DNA of 64,000 nucleotides from Bacteroidales bacterium (GTDB lineage: Bacteria; Bacteroidota; Bacteroidia; Bacteroidales; ML635J-15): assembly GCA_017617125.1 (NCBI GenBank), contig JAFZWY010000008.1, forward strand, positions 184,043-248,042, written 5' to 3'. Below are positions 35,118 through 44,630 of the stretch, piece by piece; the first letter of the stretch is position 1, and every line of letters begins with the position of its first letter. The notes beneath the pieces are model-generated. The model did not search any database, was not told the DNA's origin, and was given only the letters and a program-made list of their open reading frames with translations. The translations under genes were made by a program, and so were the position numbers.

Positions 35118-35735
35118 ATGAAAGTTCTACTTATCAACGGAAGTCCGCGTACCAATGGAAACACAGCCATTGCATTGCATGAGATGGAAAAGGCCTTTGC
35201 CGCAGAAGGAATCGAAACTGAATACATCCAAATAGGAAATCTGCCGATTAGGGGTTGTGTGGCTTGTGGTTCGTGTGCAACTACCGGTAAATGCACCTTC
35301 AACGATATTGTCAACGAGGTGTCACCTAAGTTTGCCGCTTGTGACGGAATTGTAGTCGGTAGCCCTGTTTATTACGCATCGGCAAATGCTACGCTCGTGG
35401 CTTTTCTCGACAGATTGTTCTACAGCTCCAATTACGACAAGACCATGAAGGTTGGTGCAAGCGTCGTTGTGGCACGCCGTGGCGGACTCTCGTCAACATT
35501 CGATGAGTTGAACAAGTATTTTACCATAGCAGGAATGCCAATTGCATCGAGCCAGTATTGGAACAGCGTTCATGGACGCTTGCCTGGCGAAGCCGAAAAG
35601 GATGCCGAAGGCTTGCAGACTATGCGCACCCTTGCAAGGAACATGTCATTCCTTATAAAGAGCATTGCACTCGGCAAGGAAAAATTTGGCTTGCCCGAAA
35701 AAGAGGAGAGGGTGGCTACGAATTTTGTGAGATAG
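35118..35735 (+). CDS. Flavodoxin-family NAD(P)H-dependent FMN reductase
   Basis: 205 residues from MKVLLINGSPR (an ATG three codons earlier, at 35109, would lie only ~5 nt from the expected transcript start). FMN phosphate loop NGSPRTNGNT (7-16), then CVACGSCATTGKC (~50-62), a cysteine-rich stretch typical of the iron-sulfur-flavoprotein-like branch, and GSPVYYASANATLVAFLDR (~84-102) near the isoalloxazine. Probably a small electron-transfer or quinone/nitro reductase. Physiological partner unknown. Confidence 0.88.
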   Translation: MKVLLINGSPRTNGNTAIALHEMEKAFAAEGIETEYIQIGNLPIRGCVACGSCATTGKCTFNDIVNEVSPKFAACDGIVVGSPVYYASANATLVAFLDRLFYSSNYDKTMKVGASVVVARRGGLSSTFDELNKYFTIAGMPIASSQYWNSVHGRLPGEAEKDAEGLQTMRTLARNMSFLIKSIALGKEKFGLPEKEERVATNFVR

Positions 35736-35759
35736 TAGATGATATATGAATCTGATGTT

Positions 35760-35792
35760 TTTTGCATTATTTGATATAATAATGTTATATTT
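35760..35792 (+). promoter_or_regulatory. Promoter of DUF4919 gene
   Basis: TTTG (35760-35763), 21 bp, TATATTTG (35785-35792); ATG 37 nt downstream. Confidence 0.65.
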
Positions 35793-35828
35793 GCATTGAT
35801 AATTGGAAACATAAAAACATAATAAATA

Positions 35829-36965
35829 ATGAATAAATTTTTGATAATATTTGCCACGATGTTGTTCGCATTTGTGGCTAAGGGACAAGACGTTGACAGT
35901 GTAAATTATCCGGAATATGTTATTCCTGATTATGAGCAGATTAGCAAGGATTGTGGTGGAAAAGCAGGGGTGAACTATTACAATAAGTTGGCAAAGCGTT
36001 TTGCGGAGTATGATACAACGCTCACTTTGCGTGAATTACAGGCTTTTTATTATGGTCAAGCTTATCTTGATAGTTATGACCCTTATGTGGAGTATGAAGA
36101 ATTAGGAGAGATCCTCTCAATACTGCGTCAAGAAACAACTTTGTCTGACCTAAAGAAGGTTATTAAGTTGGCCGATGCTATTATTTTGAAGAATCCGGCA
36201 GAGCCGAGAGCTTATTATTATAAAGCGTTAGCTCAATATATCGCAAATGAGGATTACGGTGAGGCGGAAATGCATGATGCAAGAGATAAATTCAATGTAC
36301 TTGTTGATGTTTTATATAGCACAGGAAATGGCGTTTCTGTCGAAAAAGCTATGCATGTTGTCAATGTAGGGCATGAGTATTTGATTCTGGGGCTGAACGA
36401 TTTTAACATGAATATGCAGTCATTGGCAAACATTGATGGACATTCCTATGATGTGTTTGATCTAGATTCTAATGAATACAATATTGATAAGTTATATTTT
36501 AATGTGGATCTTATTCTCGGTTCATGGGGAAAAATGTTTAGTGAAGATTTGAATCCTATAACTACCATTGATTTGGAATTAGGTGTGAAATTCGTACTTG
36601 AACTTAGGAACACGAAGAGTAAAAATAGTGAGTTTGTTTTAGTGTCTAAAGAGAAAGTAGAAGGTCCTTTATTTGCAGAAAAGGATAGTCTTTTTTGTGA
36701 ACCTGTTGCTAAGAATCAGATAGTGGGGTATTTTTGCCCTATGTATTTGAGACGAGAGAGCGAGAATATTTATAACTGTTTGGTATTCATAAGTAGCAAT
36801 GAAAATGGAAGGTTGTATTATGATACATATATTTCTCGAACAGGTCGAAAGAAAGATTTTAGTGTTACATCAAACGTTGGAATGTTCCCTGGAGCCATGA
36901 TGAACGAAATGTGGCATGATGAAGCCCAATACCTTCGTATTAGCAATATACGCACAAAGGAATAA
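35829..36965 (+). CDS. Secreted DUF4919-like protein
   Basis: 378 residues with a signal peptide (MNKFLIIFATMLFAFVAKGQ). The region PDYEQISKDC...YYNKLAKRFAEYDTTLTLRELQAFYYGQAY (~33-80) matches the DUF4919 pattern. A TPR-like helical pair follows (SDLKKVIKLADAIILKNPAEPRAYYYKALAQY, ~108-139), then a beta-rich C-terminal half. Function unknown, probably periplasmic. More AT-rich than its neighbours, hinting at lateral acquisition or relaxed codon use. Confidence 0.82.
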   Translation: MNKFLIIFATMLFAFVAKGQDVDSVNYPEYVIPDYEQISKDCGGKAGVNYYNKLAKRFAEYDTTLTLRELQAFYYGQAYLDSYDPYVEYEELGEILSILRQETTLSDLKKVIKLADAIILKNPAEPRAYYYKALAQYIANEDYGEAEMHDARDKFNVLVDVLYSTGNGVSVEKAMHVVNVGHEYLILGLNDFNMNMQSLANIDGHSYDVFDLDSNEYNIDKLYFNVDLILGSWGKMFSEDLNPITTIDLELGVKFVLELRNTKSKNSEFVLVSKEKVEGPLFAEKDSLFCEPVAKNQIVGYFCPMYLRRESENIYNCLVFISSNENGRLYYDTYISRTGRKKDFSVTSNVGMFPGAMMNEMWHDEAQYLRISNIRTKE

Positions 36966-37005
36966 TTATATTTCGTGTGAAGTAGAAAAATTATAGTTGT
37001 AAAAT

Positions 37006-37066
37006 AAAAAAATCCCCCATTCAGATTCTGAAACAAGTTCAGAATGACAGAATGGGGGATTTTGTT
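37006..37066 (-). terminator. Terminator after TPM gene, repeat-family member
   Basis: Arms AAAATCCCCCATTC and GAATGGGGGATTTT enclose the reverse complement of TGTCATTCTGAACTTGTTTC-AGAATCT. It also serves the converging DUF4919 gene. Confidence 0.85.
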
Positions 37067-37903
37067 TTAGAAGCCTCCACCCGAGTGTCCGCCTCCCGAC
37101 GACCCATGCCCGCTGCTGCCACTGCCGCTGCTTTTGGGCGAGTATGTCCTCGTGGTAAACGTTCTGACAAAATTGGTGCGGTTTTGTGTCAGTTTGAACG
37201 AACCTTGCTTCTTGTAGTTGTTTGCATTCGTAGCTTTAAACTTGAGTTTGTATCTCCTGCGGTGAATGATAAAGAACAACAATGCGAAAACCAGGGCAAA
37301 TATACTGCATTTCCATATCGGAAACGAGATTTCATAAAGATAGTCCTCTTCGACATTGTCTATAAACCACATTATTTCGCCATAATAATCTTCGCTCTGA
37401 TAAAGTGGCTTCATGCTTTCGGCGTAACTGTCAACATTGTTGCCAATAAGTGACATGTTGCATGGTTTGCCGGCGTCGTAATAGCGGTTTTTGCCGTATG
37501 CCTGGTCGATAATCAGCATAACACCGTCTTCCTTGAAGTCGTTGTAATCGTAAAAATCCTGGATATAAACATCGGATGGAGCGTAGTCTTTGTACGGTTG
37601 TTTGGGATTTTCGTTTATGGTTACTATTGCAATGTCAAGTCCAGTGTTTTTCATGAATTCACGGCAACGTTGCTTGATTTGATTACGCTGCGTCTCTGTA
37701 AGAAGCTCCGCATAATCGTAAATTTTGTATGAGGTATCGACGTAAGGCGTTGTAAGAACGTATTCGATGTTTGCCGCCGTTACTTGAAATTTTTTTACAT
37801 GCGGTACACTTTCTGTCCTTTGTCCTATAGAATAAATGTCGTTTTGTGCAAATGCGTTAAAACCGACAATTAAAAGCAATATGATTGAAAAGAATTTTTT
37901 CAT
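37067..37903 (-). CDS. TPM-domain secreted/membrane protein
   Basis: 278 residues. Signal peptide MKKFFSIILLLIVGFNAFA; TPM (TLP18.3/Psb32/MOLO-1, former DUF477) domain ~60-185 (YAELLTETQRNQIKQRC, LDIAIVTINE, DGVMLIIDQAYGKNRYY); membrane segment ~200-220; C-terminal tail SSGSGSSGHGSSGGGHSGGGF, the glycine/serine-rich end common in bacterial TPM proteins. An AAAGGAGGT Shine-Dalgarno sequence precedes the ATG by 5 nt. It follows the zinc-ribbon gene by 14 bp; the pairing suggests a shared envelope role. Confidence 0.87.
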   Translation of the reverse strand: MKKFFSIILLLIVGFNAFAQNDIYSIGQRTESVPHVKKFQVTAANIEYVLTTPYVDTSYKIYDYAELLTETQRNQIKQRCREFMKNTGLDIAIVTINENPKQPYKDYAPSDVYIQDFYDYNDFKEDGVMLIIDQAYGKNRYYDAGKPCNMSLIGNNVDSYAESMKPLYQSEDYYGEIMWFIDNVEEDYLYEISFPIWKCSIFALVFALLFFIIHRRRYKLKFKATNANNYKKQGSFKLTQNRTNFVRTFTTRTYSPKSSGSGSSGHGSSGGGHSGGGF

Positions 37904-37917
37904 TGTGACCTCCTTTT

Positions 37918-38985
37918 TTAATCAAATAACATTGCAATTAAAGCCGCGATTCCGAAGCCCAACGCAGTAAGAATCAAAAAGAAACATATAGCTTTGCCTT
38001 TAGAAATCGGAATATCACCAACAATTTTTCCTGTCTGTCCGTTCATTGCGAAAGTATAGGCTTTGTCTTTTATGAAAGTGTTGAGCATCCATACTGGTAG
38101 CAATACGTAATCGACATTTTCTATCTTGCATTTAATATCTTCTTTGGGCGAGACAAGCACACCTTTGATTGTTGATGTAAGCGACTGTTTAAGCGAATTG
38201 TTCATTCTGAGGTTTGCTCGGATTTCATCGTCTTCAGCGCTGACATCGTATTTTTCTGCCAGGAATCCCGACAAATACGAATAGTTGAATGGTACTAATT
38301 CTTCGAGTTTGAACGGCTCGATGGAGTCCATCAGGTCGTCGTCGAATTTTTCGCTACCGTCGGCTGGAACTTTCTCAAAACTTTCCATTCCTTCGCGGTA
38401 TTCATGGTAAACGTCGGTTTTCTTGCATACGTAATCGCCTTCGCGCCAAGTGCTTACTTCGTGCCTTTCGCCTTCAACGTAGCCTTCCGATTGTCCGTCG
38501 TAAAGCCAGAAAGGTATGTATATGCCAGTAATTTTTTCGATGTTTTCCTTCTTGCCGAACTCGCTAGGAGCAAGGAATCTCTTTCTTCTGAGGCCCTTGT
38601 ATGCGGCAATTGCCTGCTGTTTTGTCTGCGAAAACGGAATGACATATTTCGGACGGAATTTGCCTTCGAGACGCGACTTCAAAATACCAGTGCTGCCACA
38701 GTAAACACAGAAGGTAGATGCTGTATTCTGGTCGGCAACCATTTCGGCACCACAATTTTGGCATCGGTAAAGGTTGAGTTCGGGCTGGTCAGGATCGGGA
38801 GTTGTATCTTCTTTGTAATCAGACTTGTTGATGTCGATGTCAGCATCGGATTTTGCCTCCGTCATTTTCAAGATTTCTTCTTGGGAGAACTCTGCACCGC
38901 AAGTTTCGCACACCCAAAGCCCTTTTTCGGCATTGTATGGCAACGAGGAGCCACATCCGGGACATTTTAATACGGTAGTATCCAT
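37918..38985 (-). CDS. Zinc-ribbon membrane protein (TFIIB-type ribbon)
   Basis: 355 residues. Two N-terminal zinc ribbons: CPGCGSSLPYNAEKGLWVCETCG (8-30) and YRCQNCGAEM...FCVYCGSTG (~73-100). A long soluble region follows (PFSQTKQQAIAAYKGLRRKRFLAPSEF, ITGIYIPFWLYDGQSEG), then a C-terminal membrane segment (ICFFLILTALGFGIAALIAML, ~332-352). Such proteins often lie beside TPM-domain genes, as here. Exact role unknown. Confidence 0.87.
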   Translation of the reverse strand: MDTTVLKCPGCGSSLPYNAEKGLWVCETCGAEFSQEEILKMTEAKSDADIDINKSDYKEDTTPDPDQPELNLYRCQNCGAEMVADQNTASTFCVYCGSTGILKSRLEGKFRPKYVIPFSQTKQQAIAAYKGLRRKRFLAPSEFGKKENIEKITGIYIPFWLYDGQSEGYVEGERHEVSTWREGDYVCKKTDVYHEYREGMESFEKVPADGSEKFDDDLMDSIEPFKLEELVPFNYSYLSGFLAEKYDVSAEDDEIRANLRMNNSLKQSLTSTIKGVLVSPKEDIKCKIENVDYVLLPVWMLNTFIKDKAYTFAMNGQTGKIVGDIPISKGKAICFFLILTALGFGIAALIAMLFD

Positions 38986-39070
38986 TTTTATAATATTGAG
39001 GACTTCAGCATTTGTAACTTCCTCATACTTTGCGAAGTCCGTTAAACAAAGTTTGAGAATAATGACATTG

Positions 39071-39078
39071 CAAATCTA
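39071..39078 (-). promoter_or_regulatory. -7 box of zinc-ribbon/TPM operon
   Basis: TAGATTTG on the minus strand, ~85 nt upstream of the start codon; no clear -33 box. Confidence 0.45.
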
Positions 39079-39121
39079 CATATTTTTGTCTTATTTCTGA
39101 CATTTATGTTGATTGTAAAAT

Positions 39122-39177
39122 AAAAAATCCCCATTTCAGATCCTGAAACAAGTTCAGGATGACGAAATGGGGATTTT
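39122..39177 (-). terminator. Terminator after alaS, repeat-family member
   Basis: Arms AAAATCCCCATTTC and GAAATGGGGATTTT enclose the reverse complement of GTCATCCTGAACTTGTTTC-AGGATCT. Confidence 0.85.
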
Positions 39178-39194
39178 GTTGCAGTATAGTCTAT

Positions 39195-41819
39195 TTACAA
39201 TACCTTTTCTATTTCAGCCTTTGCGAAAGCAGTAGCGTCGTCGAGCTTCGATGCGTCCTTGCCGCCTGCTGTTGCAAGGAATGGCTGTCCGCCGCCACCA
39301 CCGAGCATAAGCTTTGCCGATTCGCGGACAAGGTTTCCTGCATTTAGACCTTTCTCCTTTACCATATTGTCGGAGAATGCTATTGCAAGCGTCGGCTTGT
39401 CGTCGCAAACGCTGCCGACAAGGAAAGCAAAGTTGTTGAGTTCGCCACGCAGCTGCATGCAGATTTCCTTGATGTCGTTTCCGCTGTGACCATCGATGCG
39501 TGTGCAGACAAAGGTTGTGCCGTTGCGGTTTTCCGCCTTTTCTACAAGCGATTTCTTCAGCGATTTAAGTTCTTCAATCCTGTAGCTTTCGACTTGCTTC
39601 TTGAGTGTGGCGTTTTCGTTCATCATAGTATCGATTCCGCCTACAAGGTTCTTGGCGTTGTTGAACTTTGCCGAGATTTCGCTCAAAGTGTCAATCTGCT
39701 TGAAAATGTATTCCTGAGCGGCAACGCCTGTTATTGCCTCGATACGGCGTACACCTGCAGCAATTGCACTTTCCGAAATTATCTTGAAGAAACCAATCTG
39801 TCCTGTGCTTGCAACATGTGTACCACCGCAAAGTTCTATCGAGTCGCCGAACTTGATTACACGGACAACCTTGCCGTACTTTTCACCGAAAAGTGCCATT
39901 GCTCCCATTGCCTTGGCTTCCTCGATGTTTGCCGAACGGTTTTCTTCCTTTACGATGTTCTGGCGTATCAGCTCGTTGACGATGATTTCAGTCTTGCGGA
40001 TTTCCTCTGCCGTCATCTTGTTGAAGTGAGCAAAGTCGAAACGCAGGCGCTCGTCGTTAACCATCGAACCTTTCTGCTCGACGTGTGTGCCGAGAACAGA
40101 ACGCAGTGCGTAGTGCAGAAGGTGGGTTGCCGTGTGGTTGTTTGTGATTTCGGTACGGCGTTTTGCATCGACGGCAATTTCGAAGGTGCCGTTCACGTCC
40201 TGCGGAACTTCCTTGGTGACGTGGATGCGGAGATTGTGTTCCTCGATGGTATTTATAATAGGTATGCGTTTCTCACCGTCGATAATTATACCCTTGTCGC
40301 CGACCTGACCACCTTTTTCTGCGTAGAACGGAGTGCGGTCGAATACAATGTGGTACAAGGTTTCGTTCTTCTGGACAACCTTACGGTAACGCAGAATTCT
40401 TACGGTTTCCTTGAGACTGTCGTAGCCTGTGAATTCCGAGTCTGCTTCGTCTATAATTACCCAGTCGTCGGTGTTGACCTCTGCAGCGTTGCGGGCGCGT
40501 TCCTTCTGCTTTGCCATTTCGGCGTCGAAATCGGGCTTGTTTACGGTGTAGCCTTTTTCACGAGCGATGAGTTCGGTAAGGTCGAGCGGGAATCCGTAGG
40601 TGTCGTACAGCAGGAATGCTTGAACACCCGAAATTTCGGTCTTGCCTTCCGATTTCAGCTTGTCCATTTCGGTGTCGAGCAGACGCAGACCGCGTTCGAG
40701 TGTGCGCAGGAATACGGTTTCTTCCTCGTTGATGACCTTTTCGACCAAAGTCTTCTGTGATACAAGTTCCGGGAACGAATCGCCCATGAGGTCAACCAAA
40801 GTGTCGACCAGCTTGTACATGAACGGAGTCTTGATGTCGAGGAATGAATATGCGTAGCGTACTGCACGGCGCAGGATTCGGCGAATTACGTAGCCGGCCT
40901 TGTTGTTCGACGGCAACTGTCCGTCGGCAATAGCGAACGAAACAGCACGAAGATGGTCGGCAACGACGCGCAAAGCGATGTCGGTTTTATTGTCCTGTCC
41001 GTATTTTTTGCCCGAAATCTTCGAAATTTCACCGATTATGGTTTGGAAAATGTCGGTGTCGTAGTTCGACTTCTTGCCTTGCAGTACTGCGCATAGACGT
41101 TCGAAGCCCATACCAGTATCGATATGTTTCTGAGGCAACGGTTCGAGTGTGCCATCGGCCTTGCGGTTGTACTGTATGAACACGAGGTTCCAGATCTCGA
41201 TTACCTGCGGATTGTCCTTGTTGACAAGGTCAGCTCCAGCGACTTTTGCGCGTTCGTCGTCGTCGCGCAGGTCGATATGAATTTCGGAGCATGGTCCGCA
41301 GGGGCCTTGGTCGCCCATTTCCCAGAAGTTATCCTTCTTCGAACCATAAATTATGCGCTCTTTGGGGACATATTTCATCCAGAAGTTTTCGGCTTCGTGG
41401 TCGATGTCGAGGTTTTCCTTCGGGTCGCCACCGAAAACTGTCACATAAAGACGGTTTTTGTCGATTCCGTATTCTTCGGTAAGCAGATTCCATGCGAGGC
41501 GTATTGCATCTTCCTTGAAGTAGTCGCCAAACGACCAGTTACCAAGCATTTCGAACATTGTGTGGTGGTAGGTGTCGTGTCCTACGTCCTCAAGGTCGTT
41601 GTGCTTTCCCGATACGCGGAGGCATTTCTGCGAGTCGGCAACGCGAAGCGATTCGGGCTTGCGTATTCCAAGGAAAATGTCCTTGAACTGGTTCATGCCG
41701 GCATTTGTAAACATCAGGGTGGGGTCGCCCTTTACTATCATCGAGGAACTCGGAACTATCTTATGTCCGTTTTTCTCGAAGTAACTCTTGAATCTTGCTC
41801 TTATCTCTTTTGAGTTCAT
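39195..41819 (-). CDS. alaS: Alanyl-tRNA synthetase
   Basis: Charges tRNA-Ala and edits Ser/Gly mischarging. 874 residues, normal length. Class II catalytic start [19 protein letters not shown] and motif region [32 protein letters not shown] (~165-183); editing domain [12 protein letters not shown] and [13 protein letters not shown] (zinc ligands H, H, C, H); C-terminal [17 protein letters not shown] of the C-Ala/DHHA1 domain. Divergent from the M23 peptidase gene, with overlapping promoters. A stand-alone AlaX-like editing protein is encoded 2.4 kb away. Confidence 0.97.
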   Translation of the reverse strand: MNSKEIRARFKSYFEKNGHKIVPSSSMIVKGDPTLMFTNAGMNQFKDIFLGIRKPESLRVADSQKCLRVSGKHNDLEDVGHDTYHHTMFEMLGNWSFGDYFKEDAIRLAWNLLTEEYGIDKNRLYVTVFGGDPKENLDIDHEAENFWMKYVPKERIIYGSKKDNFWEMGDQGPCGPCSEIHIDLRDDDERAKVAGADLVNKDNPQVIEIWNLVFIQYNRKADGTLEPLPQKHIDTGMGFERLCAVLQGKKSNYDTDIFQTIIGEISKISGKKYGQDNKTDIALRVVADHLRAVSFAIADGQLPSNNKAGYVIRRILRRAVRYAYSFLDIKTPFMYKLVDTLVDLMGDSFPELVSQKTLVEKVINEEETVFLRTLERGLRLLDTEMDKLKSEGKTEISGVQAFLLYDTYGFPLDLTELIAREKGYTVNKPDFDAEMAKQKERARNAAEVNTDDWVIIDEADSEFTGYDSLKETVRILRYRKVVQKNETLYHIVFDRTPFYAEKGGQVGDKGIIIDGEKRIPIINTIEEHNLRIHVTKEVPQDVNGTFEIAVDAKRRTEITNNHTATHLLHYALRSVLGTHVEQKGSMVNDERLRFDFAHFNKMTAEEIRKTEIIVNELIRQNIVKEENRSANIEEAKAMGAMALFGEKYGKVVRVIKFGDSIELCGGTHVASTGQIGFFKIISESAIAAGVRRIEAITGVAAQEYIFKQIDTLSEISAKFNNAKNLVGGIDTMMNENATLKKQVESYRIEELKSLKKSLVEKAENRNGTTFVCTRIDGHSGNDIKEICMQLRGELNNFAFLVGSVCDDKPTLAIAFSDNMVKEKGLNAGNLVRESAKLMLGGGGGQPFLATAGGKDASKLDDATAFAKAEIEKVL

Positions 41820-41869
41820 TTGTTAATCTGTTGATTATCAGTAATAATTTTCTGTCTTGTTCCAAAAAT

Positions 41870-41900
41870 TTTGCAAAATTAAATAATATTGTTAATTTTG
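41870..41900 (+). promoter_or_regulatory. Promoter of M23 peptidase gene
   Basis: TTTG (41870-41873), 19 bp, TAATTTTG (41893-41900). It decides the start at 41933 over the longer open frame from 41795. Confidence 0.75.
41874..41881 (-). promoter_or_regulatory. -7 box of alaS inside divergent promoter
   Basis: TAATTTTG on the minus strand, within the spacer of the opposing M23 promoter. Confidence 0.55.
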
Positions 41901-41932
41901 CACCGTTTTTTGTTAAAAACTATTATCAACAG

Positions 41933-42910
41933 ATGAAGTTGTTTAAGAAAAAATATAAGTTCAATCGCGAGTCGTTGCAATACGAGGAAGTGAAATTCAG
42001 TTTCAAGAGATTCCTTGCAAGGATGATTCCTTATACAATTTCATCGGTCATCTTCGGTGCAATCATAATGTTCCTGTACATTGTTGTGTTTGAGTCGCCT
42101 GAAGAAAAATATCTTCGTTCCGAAAACGAATACCTGGAGAAGAATTTCAAGGAGATGAGCCGTCGTCTCGAGCAGAGCGATAGCCTTCTGAACGAAATGG
42201 CAAAGCGTGATAATTACATATATCGTTCTTTGTTTGAGCAAGATACGATTCCTTGTAAAATCCGCAACGCCGGTATTGGTGGCTCCGATGCATATTCCAA
42301 GTACGAAGGTTATGAGACTTCCGACCTTGTAAAAAGCGTGGCAAAGAAACTTGACCGCATAGAGTCGAAGATGAATGTGCAGAGCATGTCGTATGTTACC
42401 ATTATCGATGAGATAAAGCATCGCGAAAAGGTAAGTTCATCATTGCCGGTTTTCCAGCCTATTCGTCCGGGGGACCTGACAAGCATAGGTTCGTACTTCG
42501 GTTACCGTATGCACCCCATACTTCATTTCTTGCGTATGCACACTGGCATCGACATGAATGCAGCAACAGGCACTCCTGTTTATGCAGCCGGTGATGGCGT
42601 TGTGGTAACTGCCGACGGCGATAATCATGGTTACGGCAATATGGTGGAAATCGACCATAAGGTTGACGGACTTTCGTCGCGTTATGCACACCTTAGCAAG
42701 ATTCTTGTGAAGAAGGGCCAGCATGTAAAGCGTGGCGAACTGATTGGCAAGGTCGGTAGTACAGGTCTGTCAACAGGTCCGCATCTTCACTACGAAGTTC
42801 TCATTAACGGCAAGCAGGTTAATCCGCTCAGGTATATGATTACTCCTACAGCCGACGAGTACAAGGCTATGATAGATGCTGCAAACTACTCGGGAGTTTC
42901 GTTTGACTAG
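41933..42910 (+). CDS. M23-family (LytM) membrane-anchored peptidase
   Basis: 325 residues. Short cytoplasmic N-terminus, one membrane segment (~34-52), a coiled coil (~58-92, ~130-150), then a LytM domain: [19 protein letters not shown] with H203 and D207, [20 protein letters not shown], and GPHLHYEV with H284 and H286, a full zinc set. Likely a cell-wall endopeptidase in the periplasm, acting in growth or division. A start at 41795 would put the promoter inside the gene. Confidence 0.92.
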   Translation: MKLFKKKYKFNRESLQYEEVKFSFKRFLARMIPYTISSVIFGAIIMFLYIVVFESPEEKYLRSENEYLEKNFKEMSRRLEQSDSLLNEMAKRDNYIYRSLFEQDTIPCKIRNAGIGGSDAYSKYEGYETSDLVKSVAKKLDRIESKMNVQSMSYVTIIDEIKHREKVSSSLPVFQPIRPGDLTSIGSYFGYRMHPILHFLRMHTGIDMNAATGTPVYAAGDGVVVTADGDNHGYGNMVEIDHKVDGLSSRYAHLSKILVKKGQHVKRGELIGKVGSTGLSTGPHLHYEVLINGKQVNPLRYMITPTADEYKAMIDAANYSGVSFD

Positions 42911-42998
42911 GCTATGCTAAAGCAGTTTAATGTTTAACGTTCAAGGTTCAAAGGTCTAAGATTCGAGGGAAAGACTCTTAACTCTTAACTTTCAACTT
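42911..42998. repeat. Low-complexity spacer of TTTAACGTTCAAGG type
   Basis: GTTTAATGTTTAACGTTCAA and CTTAACTCTTAACTTTCAAC repeats between convergent genes; similar text-like repeats occur at 2330-2385 and 24815-24845. Confidence 0.6.
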
Positions 42999-43718
42999 TC
43001 AACTGATACGCAGCTTTGCTGCGTAATCGTAGTGTTCCCCAAATTGTATGATTTCCATTTTCAGGCCACATTGCTCTGCGTAATCCTCAACGGAATACGG
43101 ATCGGCAAAGAACCAGTTGAATTTGCCAGAACTCTGCTTGTGGAACGAAATGTCGTATACAAGTTCTCCGTAGTATTTTCCGCCTAGCGGAATATTCATT
43201 GAGCCGTCGTCTTCCAGGTAAAGGTATTGCAGGTCCGAAGAGTCGAATATTATTTGGCCGCCATCATTGAGCAACGATTTTAAATGGGAGAGTAGCTTTG
43301 GCAGTTCGGGCAACGTGCCGGCCATTCCTATGCCGTTCATAAGCAGGAATATGGTGTCGAACTTTTCTGCATTGTAGTCGAAGATATTTTTGCAGACAAC
43401 CTTTTTTACACCGCGTTTCTGCATCACTTCGCAGCAGCCTTCCGAAATGTCGAGGGCGGTTACATCGAAGCCTTTGTCTTGCAGATACAGCGAGTGCGAG
43501 CCTGCGCAGGCGCCAATGTCGAGCACTTTGCCTTTTGCTTCGAGCAGGGCTGCTTTTTCGTGTTCGGGCATCTTGTCGAATCCGCGGAAAAGATAGCTTG
43601 CAGGAAGATAGTCGGTTTCGGCGATGTCGGTGCGCACTGTAATGCGTGCCCGCTTGTCGCCTTCTAGGTATGCCTTGAGGCAAAGTCCGAAAATATCGTT
43701 GTGTTGTGTGTTGTCCAT
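42999..43718 (-). CDS. Class I SAM-dependent methyltransferase
   Basis: 239 residues. SAM-binding motif I KVLDIGACAGSHSLYL (~64-79), motif II VTALDISEGCCEVM (~86-99), motif IV KFDTIFLLMNGIGM (~119-132). Substrate unknown; the order of motifs fits small-molecule or protein methyltransferases of the Methyltransf_11/25 kind. Translationally close to the AlaX-like gene upstream (stop at 43720, start at 43718), so the two share a transcript. Confidence 0.88.
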   Translation of the reverse strand: MDNTQHNDIFGLCLKAYLEGDKRARITVRTDIAETDYLPASYLFRGFDKMPEHEKAALLEAKGKVLDIGACAGSHSLYLQDKGFDVTALDISEGCCEVMQKRGVKKVVCKNIFDYNAEKFDTIFLLMNGIGMAGTLPELPKLLSHLKSLLNDGGQIIFDSSDLQYLYLEDDGSMNIPLGGKYYGELVYDISFHKQSSGKFNWFFADPYSVEDYAEQCGLKMEIIQFGEHYDYAAKLRIS

Positions 43719-43719
43719 T

Positions 43720-44193
43720 TTATTCTTCGTTTGCTGGTGACACTCTGAATACTATCCTGAATATGCCGTCGTTGTAGCTTGTGCTGGTGATGCGGAAACT
43801 GCCGATTTCGGCGGTGCTTTTCACGTGGTTGCCAAGGCAGGGGCAAACGTCGTAGTCGCCAATATAGACGAGGCGGAGTGTTTCGCTAGCGTCTTCGGGC
43901 AGACGGCTGATGTCGATTGACGGTGGCAGTTCGTTGCGGCTGACGAATTTTGTTTCGATTGGCAAGTTCTGAGCAATAATCTCATTTACCTTGGCTTCCA
44001 CTGCGCGAATCTGCTCGTCGGTAGGGCAGAAGTCGAGGTCGTAGTTGCATTTGCTTTTCTTGCGCTCGATGTGGTTTATGCGCGAGCGTGCACAGCCGAA
44101 AGTACGTACCATGGTCTGGTTGAGTATATGTTCGGCGCTGTGTGCTGGCGGAAATTCGTCCTTGTTGTGTGCGTTGAGTGTCGGTTCTTCCAT
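43720..44193 (-). CDS. AlaX-like stand-alone tRNA-editing protein
   Basis: 157 residues, homologous to the second additional (editing) domain of alanyl/threonyl-tRNA synthetases. HxxxH zinc pair H18/H22 in AHSAEHILNQTM and CxxxH pair C119/H123 in CPCLGNHVKSTAEIG; SRINHIERKKSKCNYDLDF lies between. All four ligands are present, so hydrolytic editing of mischarged tRNA-Ala (or -Thr) is likely. It is shorter than typical AlaX, lacking the N-terminal barrel. Cotranscribed with the methyltransferase gene and preceded by a small secreted protein gene. Confidence 0.83.
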   Translation of the reverse strand: MEEPTLNAHNKDEFPPAHSAEHILNQTMVRTFGCARSRINHIERKKSKCNYDLDFCPTDEQIRAVEAKVNEIIAQNLPIETKFVSRNELPPSIDISRLPEDASETLRLVYIGDYDVCPCLGNHVKSTAEIGSFRITSTSYNDGIFRIVFRVSPANEE

Positions 44194-44194
44194 G

Positions 44195-44590
44195 TTAGTT
44201 GCTTGAGTCTGTTATTCTTACCAGATACCATTTGCCGTCGGTTGTTGCAAAGTAGTACCTTACGTATATGCCGTTTTCTATTCCGGTCTTGGTGACTACG
44301 TACGTGTCGTTTACCTTTTCTGTTCTAGATTTGTAGCTTTCGTCAACGAAATTGTCGAATAGCCAGAATTCGGCACCGATATCTTCGGTTATTTCGGTTT
44401 CGTTGTCTTCGTCGTATTCATAATAGGTAAGCGGAAGTGGAAACTTAGTGCGTTCCATTTGGAATACGGAGTCGGAAGTGTATGATTTCCAGAATTTCTT
44501 GAAGTTTTCTGGTGCATTGCTTTGTGCAGAACAATATACTGCAGCAATGCACATAATTGCAATTAAGAATAGGGTTTTTAAGTTTTTCAT
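44195..44590 (-). CDS. Small secreted protein, DUF4348-like
   Basis: 131 residues with a signal peptide (MKNLKTLFLIAIMCIAAVYCSA). The FKKFWKSYTSDSVFQMERTKFPLPLTYYEYD stretch (~29-60) resembles the DUF4348 family, secreted Bacteroidota proteins of unknown role; the end GKWYLVRITDSSN is a typical NTF2-like closing strand. Immediately upstream of the AlaX-like gene, though a functional link is not obvious. Confidence 0.75.
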   Translation of the reverse strand: MKNLKTLFLIAIMCIAAVYCSAQSNAPENFKKFWKSYTSDSVFQMERTKFPLPLTYYEYDEDNETEITEDIGAEFWLFDNFVDESYKSRTEKVNDTYVVTKTGIENGIYVRYYFATTDGKWYLVRITDSSN

Positions 44591-44630
44591 CGTTTGTGCG
44601 AATTATTGATGGAACAAAAATAGTGAAAAA

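Noticed and set aside
39486..40760. 424-codon open frame opposite alaS
   Set aside because: Shadow of alaS; no domain, no start signals.
41795..41932. Longer N-terminus for the M23 peptidase
   Set aside because: It would contain the gene's own promoter and overlap the alaS start; the family-like start is at 41933.
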